A stretch of 64,000 nt of DNA, from NCBI GenBank assembly GCA_030512295.1, contig JAULSR010000001.1:2232001-2296000 (forward strand). Direction: 5' to 3'. This DNA is from Bombardia bombarda. Taxonomy: Eukaryota > Ascomycota > Sordariomycetes > Sordariales > Lasiosphaeriaceae. A program made the position numbers and the translations under genes. A model generated the notes under the pieces. The model was not told the DNA's origin. It saw only the letters and a list, made by a program, of their open reading frames with translations, and did no database searches. Positions 11,769 to 21,169 of the stretch are shown here, one piece after another; positions within the stretch are counted from its first letter, which is position 1, and each line of letters begins with the position of its first letter.

Positions 11769-14752
11769 ATGGGGAGAGAAAAAAGAGCTGGCCCTGGTGC
11801 GGCCAGTGGGAACCATGCCAAAGACAGGCACAAGAAGGATTGGAAAGGCAATCCGATTGACTGGGCAGCACCGCTGCCTCCAGGCTTGATTGCAAAGCCT
11901 GATAAACCACAGCCTAACTCTAAACACAAGTCGTGGTTTGAATTTATCGAGAACAAGGACAAGAAGAAGAAACTTGAATTCAAGGTAACGAAGGACTTTC
12001 GGCTTCATCGAACAACCATAGCTCTGGCCCCTTGTTGAGATACTAATCAAGTACAGTTCACCGAAAGCCGAGAGCCACCGCCCGGGTTCGAGTTTGTTCC
12101 TATCGGTAATCCCGAACTGACGACAAAATGCAAAGAGCTTTCGCGTGAGCTTGGTGCCATGATATTTATTGTTACGGTTTGTCGACAGCATCAACACCGG
12201 CATTGCGTCTGCCTTCTAACACTCTCCTTCCTCAGTCATCACAAGGCCACTACTCGAGACAACTCAGCTTTCACCTAAACCGAGTTGGCCACCACATTCG
12301 GGAGTCCATCGTTGAACAGGCGCGCGAGACTCTCGGCGACCAATCACATCTCCTTGGAGTCGCGGATCTGGGCCTTCCTGAGCCCATCCCAGAGAGCCAG
12401 GAAGACATCAACAGTCAAGCTGACGCCGCTATAAGGGACCTATTTCCTCGTATACCGAATACTGATCGTCAAATGATCATTCAACACGCATTTAACAAGG
12501 TATGTCGCATATCCAATTTACTGATGTAGGATGGGTAATTCGAACAGGTATAAAATATCACTGCGGCAGTCGAACTTGAAAAAAGGTGAACCTCTGGTCG
12601 GGCTAGCAGCTGATCTAACACTTTCCCGACGAGTTCAACTCGCGGTCCTTGCCCACATTCGGCACACCCACACCAGATATGATCAACTGCTTCGTGAGAC
12701 ATCATATGTCAATGCCAGAAAGGCGGTGGAATCCCTTTGTCTCGATATCCTGGTCAAGTGGCGAGGAGATGAGGAGACTGGTCGTGACCAGCTTGATGAG
12801 ATTCTCTGCGAAGTTATTGTCATCTCAGACTCGGAAAGCGATGGGGACGACGAGGACGATGATGATGAGGACCAGTCGTCTGATAGCTCCTCAGTACATG
12901 AGGTCTCTGACGATGGTATTGGTAAGCATGGTCTGCCAAGGCAGCCGGCACCGCTTCCCGCAAGCAGGAACGTTGCGCCAATTGACACCCGTCCCCCGGT
13001 GATGGTGTTCCACGTGGAACACACGGTATTCGCAAGGTGAAGAAGAATGCACGCAAGGAACGCAGAGCAACTAAGAGGGCCCAACGAAACTTCACCAGGT
13101 ATCAAGCAGTTCGTGACCAGGCTTGGCACCAGGCTATAGAACGCCAACGCGGTGAAAACCATCAGCGAGTGCGTTCTGCAGACATGACCATGACTAGGCC
13201 ACCGAACAATGGGCCACAGGTGTATCGTCCTGCCGAATTTCAGCAGACGAACCCTGAAAACCGTGCGTTGCAGTACCCAAGAGAGGCACCGCATCAAGGA
13301 AGGCAACATTCCAGAAATAACTCCTTCCATCGCACAGAGCCCGTCAATGACAATGGAGAACGTCCCAGGAATAATGGCACAATGCAGCGAACTGTCTCGT
13401 CAGGGCTGTACCGCTTACCAGAGGAAATTCGCACTCAGAGAATGCCACCCACGAATGGGTCGGGACCTTCAGTTGGGCCACGGACTAGCTTGTATCCAGG
13501 TCCTGAGGTTGAGCGGGTAAGGCATTACAACCAAGATCTTCAAGACCATATTGTGAAATCCATCGAACCGAACTCTCCTGATGGATCGCATTTTCCGGCA
13601 CAGTTTCCTGGTCAACCGCGCCCGCAGGAGCGTTTTTCCCTGAACAGCATTGGTGCTTCTCGAGAACCAACGTTTCAGGATCAGAGCCATGGATCCAAAA
13701 ATGACAGCACGACAGCACCAGCACGTCATATCATCCGTCCACAGGAAGATTTTGTGAGGTTGCCTCATGGACATGGAGCAGACCGAACATTTATTGTACC
13801 TTCCCTTCGTCCAGAATTTCCGAGTGCTATCAGCTCTCAATCCCGTGGCCTCGACAGAGCTTATGCTCCGAGCAACTTGCAGCGTTCATCTACTGCGTAC
13901 TACGACAATGGAACAATTCGTGACCATGGGCCCAGCCTTAGAACGGAGTCCCGGCCCATATGGGTCGAAGATGGCGACGTTGTTCTTAGGTCGAGACAAC
14001 GTCCTATTCTGATACAGGACGATCCTCAGCAGCAGCCAAGGCAAGTGATCTACCCGGCACAGTTCTCGGAGTCACACCCTTCCTCATTCGTCAGTGGACC
14101 TACAAGCACACATTCACGCGCTATGTACGTGGAGGATAGTGGTAGACGGCACGAAATCCGAGGCAATGAGCATGTTGAGAACGTGCCGAACGATTTTGCA
14201 AAAGCCGTGCGGGTTTCGAACCAATTTCCACGACCACATGAGCCTCGACCCATCCCTCTTAATGAAGAGCGGCGGTATGAGATGCGTCCGCCGGCTGCCG
14301 AACGTTATGAACCACGGCAATCCAGCAGTGGCTTCGAAATACAGGGGCACCGACCCTCATCCGCCTTGCCTTCATATCCACAGAGGGTTGAACGGGTCGT
14401 GACAAGGATCGAAGAGCCATTGTATAGGCCTGATAGTTCTAGGCCTGACGTCATATGGCACTCCGGCGGATATCCAGCCAATTCTCACCGACAAGAGCGG
14501 GTCGTGGGCGTCGAGTATGTTCCTATATCAGATGCGTAAGTACAGCTTCTCATGGCGGCTGGCCTATTACTAACTACGGTCAGTCGCGAATTTCGCACAT
14601 ACTCGAGCCACGCTCCCCCGCACGAACCGGGGGATGTTAGATATATGTCTCGGTCGACTTCAGCCATGCCTGGGCCACATCCCGGGACTGAATATCTGTC
14701 GCCATCGGGCTACCCACAGCCAAGAAGGGACGGAGTCATTGTAATTGACTAA
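11769..14752 (+). CDS. DUF2293 domain protein
   Basis: The exons are 11769-11984, 12057-12176, 12236-12499, 12570-about 12959, 13037-14535 and 14584-14752, giving about 885 residues. A lysine-rich N-terminus is followed by a conserved block (GFEFVPIGNPEL). The DUF2293 core spans roughly residues 180-300, with IRDLFPRIPNTDRQMIIQHA, RRVQLAVLAHIRHTHTRYD and CLDILVKWRGDEE. An acidic Asp/Glu run comes next, then a KRAQRNFTRYQAV segment and a long disordered Arg/Pro/Ser tail. DUF2293 is a conserved family of unknown function. The join between the core and the tail is a problem. The two frames do not meet through a GT-AG intron; the best fit is a GC-AG intron at 12960-13036 (donor GCAAGC, acceptor CGCAAG), and a real or sequencing frameshift is the alternative. 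The other introns have normal donors. The last one (14536-14583) has a TACTAAC branch site. Confidence 0.8.
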
Positions 14753-15561
14753 GAATTACCTTTCGGTAATTTTTGCGATTCCCCTTTCATTGGCATTATT
14801 GAGTAGTCTGCATGGTAACCCATGTACGCGCTTACCCAGCTGCACTGTATTCATTGTACATAGTAACATAACATACCCTGTATGTAAATGACGAGCAATC
14901 TTGGGGGGAGATAATGATGAGATACTCAAGGCGTGGCATTCTGTCTACTTCCGGAACGAGCATAGCGATACGGTGGACCGGGTTTTTTTATATGCAGGAC
15001 ATGGTTGGGGCGTTGGAATGGCGTTGGGAAGTGCTCGCTGGGTTATGGTTATGGTTGTGAGTGGTTTTACGGCTGCAAGAAGCGAGTAGAGAAGATTATA
15101 CTTGTATCTTGATGAGACTAAAGAACACTATTGCCTGTGATGTGAAATAGGGACGTCGATTGATGATCACGTATAACGACTACTAGATATCAATTAGAAA
15201 TCAGCTTTGCAGATCAGAAACCTTCCGGTTTGGGTAGTAATGTCTCCGAAGCGTGTAAACTAGAAGTGTAATTTCGTATTCTATTTGGTTTGTTTATATT
15301 CATAGATTCTTCGTTAAAAACCGTTTGGCGAGCCATGTATATGATATACCACAGACGAACATCAACAAATGATGAAAAGAAAAAGGAGGGCTTGTTTTAT
15401 CACATGCAAGTAAAGTAAGTGTGGTGCGTGCGTGCAGTACCTGGATAGTATCCAATGCTAACAGAGAGACAGGCGACCTCTTCTGCCCTCTATAAGACCG
15501 GTTTCTATGCAAAAACAAACACGGAATACAAGACAGGGAGGAGACAGGGCAGCTATCATCA
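14753..15561. other. convergent 3' region, DUF2293 gene / vps20
   Basis: About 0.8 kb between two convergent genes, AT-richer than the flanks and without plausible coding sequence. It presumably holds both 3' UTRs and the poly(A) sites. Confidence 0.5.
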
Positions 15562-16387
15562 TCATGCCAGCATGGCCTGCCGCTCTGTCTGTTTCGTAGC
15601 CGGTCGAGGGGACTCGGCGGCCTCGACCTGGTAGGGTGACGATGGTAGTTGTGTGTCGGGAACGTTTGGTAAGGGTTGGATAGGTATCTCTTGTTGTGGT
15701 TGTTTCCTGGGAGGAGCCATCTCGGCCTCGAGCGCGGCGAGCTCGTCTTCGACTTCCTCTTCGTCTTGGTTGGAGATGCGGCCTCCGAGCATTTCGCTGA
15801 CTTCCTATTTATTTCCCCCTCAATATTAGCATAATTACATTTATACGGACAATGACGTCGTTGAAACGAACCTTTTGGTAAGCAATAGCATCCGCCGTCT
15901 CGCCCATGAGCTTCTCGACGTGGTCGATGCCGCCCATCTCGGCGTGGATCTCCTTGAGCACCTTTGTGCCCTGCTGCAGACCAAAGACGACGTCCTTTTG
16001 GATCAGGGCGAACTCGACGCTCGAGGTGAGCTTCTCGAGCTGCTCGAGCTGCATGTCCGTCTTGGCGAGCAGCGACTCTTGGTACTTTTTGCGGCGCAGG
16101 GCGAGCAGGGCGCGCTTCTTGTCGCCTTGCGCCAGCATCTGGCGCGCGATTTGCGTCTCCTTGTCGGTCAGGACGGTGATGCGCCGCTGGTACTGGTGCA
16201 ACTTGTCGCGCTGGGTTTTGAGGTCGAGGATCGCTCTGGGGGGTTTAGTTAGTTGGGTGTCTTTTTTGGGGGTTATACTGGGGATATAAGGGGTTGGTGA
16301 TGATGGTGTTGACGACGGGGGGCGGGGGATTGGTTGGTTGTCTTCGTACTTGTCTTGCGCCGTGACACGGCTTGGACTATTGCCCAT
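15562..16387 (-). CDS. vps20: ESCRT-III subunit Vps20 (CHMP6)
   Basis: Exons 16387-16350, 16235-15872 and 15804-15562 give 214 residues, the usual length. The product starts MGNSPSRVTAQDK, giving a Gly2 N-myristoylation signal. Once intron 1 is removed it continues AILDLKTQRDKLHQYQRRI, the conserved Snf7-family helix 1. The basic first half and the acidic C-terminal part (NQDEEEVEDELAALEAEM) are typical of Vps20. Family knowledge: Vps20 links ESCRT-II to Snf7 polymerisation on endosomes for multivesicular-body sorting. Intron 1 (16236-16349, 114 bp) is divisible by three and has no in-frame stop, so unspliced sequence reads as one ORF with a 38-residue Pro/Thr-rich insert. That insert breaks the conserved block, and the intron has a CTAACT branch site and CAG acceptor, so I treat it as an intron. 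The second intron is 67 bp. Confidence 0.93.
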
Positions 16388-17006
16388 GATAACATAGGGG
16401 GGAGCTCTGTAGTCGACAACTATCTTTGGCGTTCAAGAGAGAAATTGGGCAGTTCGGATAGGTGCTTGCCATCAAACCGCCGGGACGGCGGGACGGGAGC
16501 TGGCTGCTGGTCTCGGCCGTTTCTCCGTCTACGCAGGTACCTTGACAACGGAGGAGGCAGGAATGCGATTGCAGGAGTGAGACGTCACCGATGGCCCTTA
16601 TCGCGTGGAGGCGGAGGGACAAAATATGAGGTATAGCTGGGTGTTAGTCATACGAGATCAGACATCTTATTTTGTCAACACCCCAGTTATTTGGGGTTAT
16701 TCTAGTGTGTCGTGTGAGGTGGGGTGGCTGCGGGCGACGTAATCTGGCCACCCCCCAGCTCACATGCGACAGCGGCCAAGCCCCCCTAAGGTGAGGTGAC
16801 TAGGGGGTGACATTAGAGGGCAAGGGTACGAAATAGGTCATCTCGAACGACCCCCAGATTCCTACCCACTTACGACTCTACTGCCTCGTCTGTGTTCACC
16901 CTGCAAGATCCCTTTTGCTGTGCGAATCTTAACCAGCTTTACAACTGAAGTCCATTCATCTTTAACTATCAGATATAAACCCTATCGTATTAGCCGACCG
17001 CCCAAC
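16388..17006. promoter_or_regulatory. divergent promoter, vps20 / cue5
   Basis: A 0.6 kb space between divergent starts. It contains G/C-run blocks at about 16735-16815 (repeated CCCCC and GGGGG clusters around AAGGTGAGGTGAC) and a pyrimidine-rich stretch just before the cue5 ATG. No recognised binding site could be named. Confidence 0.4.
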
Positions 17007-18655
17007 ATGTCTGCGCCTGTCGACACCTCTGTAAGTGCCTCAGGTCTCGGTAAATTTAACCGCTACCGCGGAACCTCTCCATACTTCGAAACCCAAAATC
17101 CATGCGCAGCTCCCCCTTGAACTGCCCACCCTTAAGTGTGATAACGTGACCCAAGGGATTTGCATACTGACGGAAATCACTCCCCTTACCACTATCCAGG
17201 TCAAGCCTCCACCTCCAACGGTCTCGGACAACATACCCGAATCTCCCACCACAGCAAGACCCCTCGAGATGGACGACGATGACGTGCAGGAAACCGGCGT
17301 ATTGGCAGCTGAGGACTCGACCAGGTCGACGGCGGCTGCTCCGGCCGCAACACGCTCTCCCACATCTGAGCAGGCTCCTCCACCGAAGCCCCCGCGGCCG
17401 GTGCCTGAGACGCAGCAACATGAGCAGATGCTCAAGGAAGCGTTCCCCACCGTCGAGCTCCCCGTCATCAAGGCTGTCCTATCTGCCAGCGGCGGGCGGA
17501 TCGAGCGAGCTTTCAATGCCCTTCTCGAGATGACAGACCCCGAGGCAGCAGCTCAGAATGAGCTGCCGCCCCCGCCTCCTCCACCCCGGCCCGTTCAAGA
17601 GCCCGTCGGGCCTACCTCGACCGACATGTCCCAGCTGGAGGCCGACGAGCTGTACGCTCGCCAGCTGGCGGAGCACTTTGAGAATGTCGGAGACTACGAG
17701 GCGAGAACATCCAGCAGGGGCGGCGGCCAAGGTCACGGCCAAGGTCATGGCCAAGGTCACGGCCAAGGTCATGGCCAAGGTCATGGCCAAGGCGGTGTGC
17801 CTCGTGGTCGGCAGCAGACTGGTCTGAAGCCTAACGAGCTCTACGATCGGGAACACAGCTTTTTGGATGACGATCTGCCCGTCATCAAGGAGAGCTTACG
17901 CAAGGGCTTCGTCGAGACGCAGACCAAGGTCAACACATGGTTCACAACGCTCAAGAAGAAGCTGGACGAGCAGTTTGACGAGGACGACCGCCCGGAGCAC
18001 CAGGGGAGCAGCTCCTTCATCGGCCGGCCGAGTCGAGACCAGAACCAGCAGTCTCGGAGGAGTGCCGACTACGACCGCTACGACGCGGACCCCGAGCTTT
18101 TGAGTGATGATTTTGCGGGAATGAAGTTTCGCAGCGACGGAAGTAAGTGAAAAGGAGAGCTCGATGCTATTACAGAGCAATAAAGCTAACCCAAACCCAC
18201 CACCACCAGCTCCGATCCAGAACCAGAACCAGCAGCGCTCCTACGGCAACAACCCCAACCTCTTCAAGCCGCCTCCGCCGTCCAAGTCGCCCAAACCCCG
18301 AGTCGCTTTCAGCGAAACGGTCGATCACATCGACGCCTACGACGCGTCGCCGAAGCTGCCTCCCAAGGACAATGTGCCGCCCGGCAGCGCGGGCAAGATG
18401 AGCAAGTGGCAGCCGCTGTCGGCTGTCGAGCCCAGCCCGATCGAGAATGACCCGTTCAGCCTGGGGGACAGCGAGGACGAGAGGGAGGTCAAGGTCAAGG
18501 TCAAGGCGGCTCCGGGGACCAACAAGGATCCAAAGGTGGATGATGATGCGGAGAGGCTGAAAAGGGCGACGGCGGATGCTATGGCTGATAGTTTGGTGGT
18601 TGATGGCAAGGCAAAGGCTGGTGGTGGTGCGGGTGTTGCTGGGAAGGAGACATAG
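17007..18655 (+). CDS. cue5: CUE-domain ubiquitin-binding protein, Cue5-like
   Basis: Exons 17007-17030, 17200-18142 and 18210-18655 give 470 residues. Exon 1 encodes only MSAPVDTS, and a 169 bp intron follows. The CUE domain lies at about residues 82-125: it opens with MLKEAFPTVELPVIKAVL and ends near FNALLEMTDP, carrying the usual FP and LL-type ubiquitin-contact positions. The rest is Pro-rich and disordered. It includes a Gly-His-Gly-Gln tandem repeat, then a conserved segment (LPVIKESLRKGFVETQTKVNTW) seen in fungal Cue5 proteins, and an acidic tail. Family knowledge: Cue5 binds ubiquitin and Atg8 and directs ubiquitinated aggregates to autophagy. A WxxL/I-type Atg8 site is not obvious here. 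The gene is divergent from vps20, so two ubiquitin/endolysosomal genes share a promoter region. Confidence 0.87.
17731..17790 (+). repeat. 12-bp tandem repeat coding Gly-His-Gly-Gln
   Basis: Five copies of a 12-base unit (GGTCAYGGCCAA) lie in frame inside cue5. Only the third base of the histidine codon varies between copies. Copy number is likely to vary between strains. Confidence 0.9.
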
Positions 18656-19879
18656 GTGAAGGCGAGGAGATGAGGGAAGGGAGGGAGCAAGATGCGGCGT
18701 TTTCTATTGATTGTATTTGATCTTGTATTGATCGAACCCTTCTTCCCATATGTTTTGATTATTATGATATATGTGGCCTGAAGTTTCGCTCTGATCACCT
18801 AGTTAAGAAGCAGGGGAGCACCACTTATACAACTCACGCTGTAAGCAGCTACCACTGCCTCGATAATCATGTCCTCCAGTTACCTCATCCCAGCCGGTTG
18901 AGTAGCTCTACTTGGAAACTTCCACATCTAGGCCAAGATAGGAATGACTGTATGGAGAGCAGTCAGTGAGGTGGGTTGTTGTTTTTCTGTTGGGAGAATG
19001 CAGGCAGCACGCCGAGATCGTAGGTCTAGATAGAGCCCCTCACCTAACCTCGCCGATGCCCCTCCTTTTCCCATCCCATGCCAGGTTCCAACGCCAAGCT
19101 AGGTGCTATCGCCCCGCATGCGCTCCCAAAACGGCTTTCGTCACTTCAGCCTTGCACATGAACTGAAGAAGCACATGGTCGAATGCGGCGCTCCGATTGG
19201 TCTGCTTGGAGATAAACTTGAAAAGCAAAATATGCATCTCATCCATAGGTCGTTCCATAGTATCTCTCGCAAGGAAGCGAAGCTACCTAAGGTAGCGGCT
19301 TCTTCTGAGGCTTCTTCTTAGGTAACAAACTGGTTTCCAGAATGGATTCCATTATTATTACACGTGATTGTGACACTTGCCATGGTAGTATTAAGGGAGG
19401 ACCTGTTTGGGTAACCCGTACGGATAGGTTCCATGTTGCTTACAGAGGTGTGAGTTCAAGATCCGATGGCAGGTCGTCGTACTGTACCCGAGACGATCTT
19501 CTGGGACGCGGGCCGTTATCAGCCATGATACTTCGTATGGTACATTTTTTTTGTAAGGTAGGAGTGGCAATGGGTGAAGCTCCCCGCCCAAAAAATAAAA
19601 GCCGGCACGTCCAATGATTTTAGTACCAGACCATGGGATGCACATCAGTCACTCACTGGTCATTGCTTGTTGGCCATTGCGGGCAGTGCCTTGCTGTCTT
19701 CAGCTGCCGTGGTGGGTCTTGGCGCCGATTCAAACGATTTTGCGACTTTTGCGCTCCGAAGCTCTTGCCTTAGTCTTCTTTTGCCTACCTTACCTTAGAT
19801 TTAGGCCTGTTTCCTGTTGCATCGACAGACGAAAGAACCTGGAACCTGGAAGGTGCACATCACCTACATCGGCGAGCTT

Positions 19880-19975
19880 CCATCTGTCTGGTAGGTACCT
19901 TTCCTTAGGTACCTTACACAGCCTACATTACCATTCTTATCTTACCCTCCCTACCTAGGTACCTAGATACCTCAC
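19880..19975. repeat. cluster of TAGGTACC palindromic motifs
   Basis: Within about 95 bases the words TAGGTACC, TTAGGTACC and CTAGGTACCTAG recur, several as perfect or near-perfect palindromes. Similar words appear elsewhere between genes in this window (about 27820-27843, 52316-52334, 52931-52943). Function unknown. Confidence 0.6.
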
Positions 19976-20339
19976 CTACTGCAAAGGCGCGCCGAGTTTG
20001 AGCTGTTCTCATTAATAACGGAACTGGGACTGAGACGGATGAGTCCCTCCCGGCCTGTCAATCGGTAGCTACATTCCTAGGACCTTTCGGCGCTTCCAAG
20101 GGCTAGGCCCAACCAGCCCCTTCCCTGACGAGGTTTGGCTACTCCGCCGTCAGACTCCCCCCGTCCACCCGAGCCGGACCTTGGCGCCTCGCATATCTAC
20201 TTAGACCTAGTCCCCCGGGGGCGTGCACACCTACCTTACACCTCAGCGGCTTTCTGCTCGTATGTACCCTCGTCAGTTTCACAGCACAGGTATACCTGCC
20301 TTGGCTTGCTAGTAACTCTCGTGCAGGAGAACGCACAAC

Positions 20340-20345
20340 CACGTG
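20340..20345. promoter_or_regulatory. candidate NUC-1/Pho4 E-box upstream of pho81
   Basis: CACGTG, in the context CCACGTGG, about 830 bp before the pho81 start codon. CACGTG is the core site of the phosphate regulator NUC-1/Pho4, which acts downstream of the Pho81/NUC-2 protein encoded here. A second copy is at 19361-19366. The hexamer is common by chance, so binding is inference. Confidence 0.35.
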
Positions 20346-21169
20346 GACGACCTTTCCTCCAAGACACAACTAACCTCTGCCTCAATCCGTTGCTCTTTGG
20401 AGAAAGAGAAAAAAAAGGAGCCAGACCACCCCGGCATACTAGACTGGGAGCAATTCCCATAAGCCCAAGGCCAGTCCTGGCTCATACGTACATGTACGTG
20501 CTGGAATAAATACCTACCCACTTCATCTTGTGAGTGTGTGTGTGTGTGTGTCGTTGGTCCGAGGCCTCATGACTTCTTCCCCGTCATCTGGTCAAATCTA
20601 CACCACACCCTGCTACCTACCCAGCCCCTTGCTGTGTACTAAGCTTTTTGGTATATTATCTTGAAGCCTCAGCCTTTGCATCTCAGAGACGGCCAAGCGA
20701 AACCCTGTCCAAGCTTCATTTTCATGCTGCCTACTCACTGCCCGCTGCCTTCGGTTGTTCTGCAAGTGTAGACTTATCTAGTCTGTTACGCAGCTGGCCT
20801 TCCCCACGATATCATCCCCTCTCTCTTTACCCCTAGGAATAGTCCACTCAAGTTGTCTTGCTTGAATCCTACATACCTTGTTTATTCGGCGTTCTACTCG
20901 AATCTTACAAACGTCATCTACAGTCCCGATCGTCCATCAACAATACCATACCGCATCCATATGGGCCAGCCAAGCATCTAAGTGCCCCATGGTCAAATAC
21001 AGCGACCCCGTGCAACCGATACATACCAAGCCTGTCGGTCCCCCTTCAGGTTCTGCATGCTGCCGCTATTGAGGACCGGGCCACTCAAATATAGCTATTC
21101 CTTGACCTTGCTCGTTGCTTTGATTGGAGCCCAACCCTACTCCGGCTCGCCTGTCTTCCCCACCTCAAC

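Larger units (their letters stand above)
18656..21169. other. long upstream region of pho81
   Basis: 2.5 kb between two plus-strand genes, with no convincing ORF. The cue5 3' UTR occupies the left side. The right side is a long pyrimidine-rich leader region of the SPX gene. It contains two CACGTG hexamers (19361 and 20340), a cluster of TAGGTACC-type palindromes at about 19880-19975, and a (TG)n run at about 20532-20551. A spliced noncoding 5' exon is certain at its right end because the start codon at 21170 is split. Confidence 0.5.

Noticed and set aside
19431..19480. tRNA-like T-loop pattern (GAGTTCAAGATCC)
   Set aside because: No matching acceptor stem, D-arm or anticodon arm could be paired around it.
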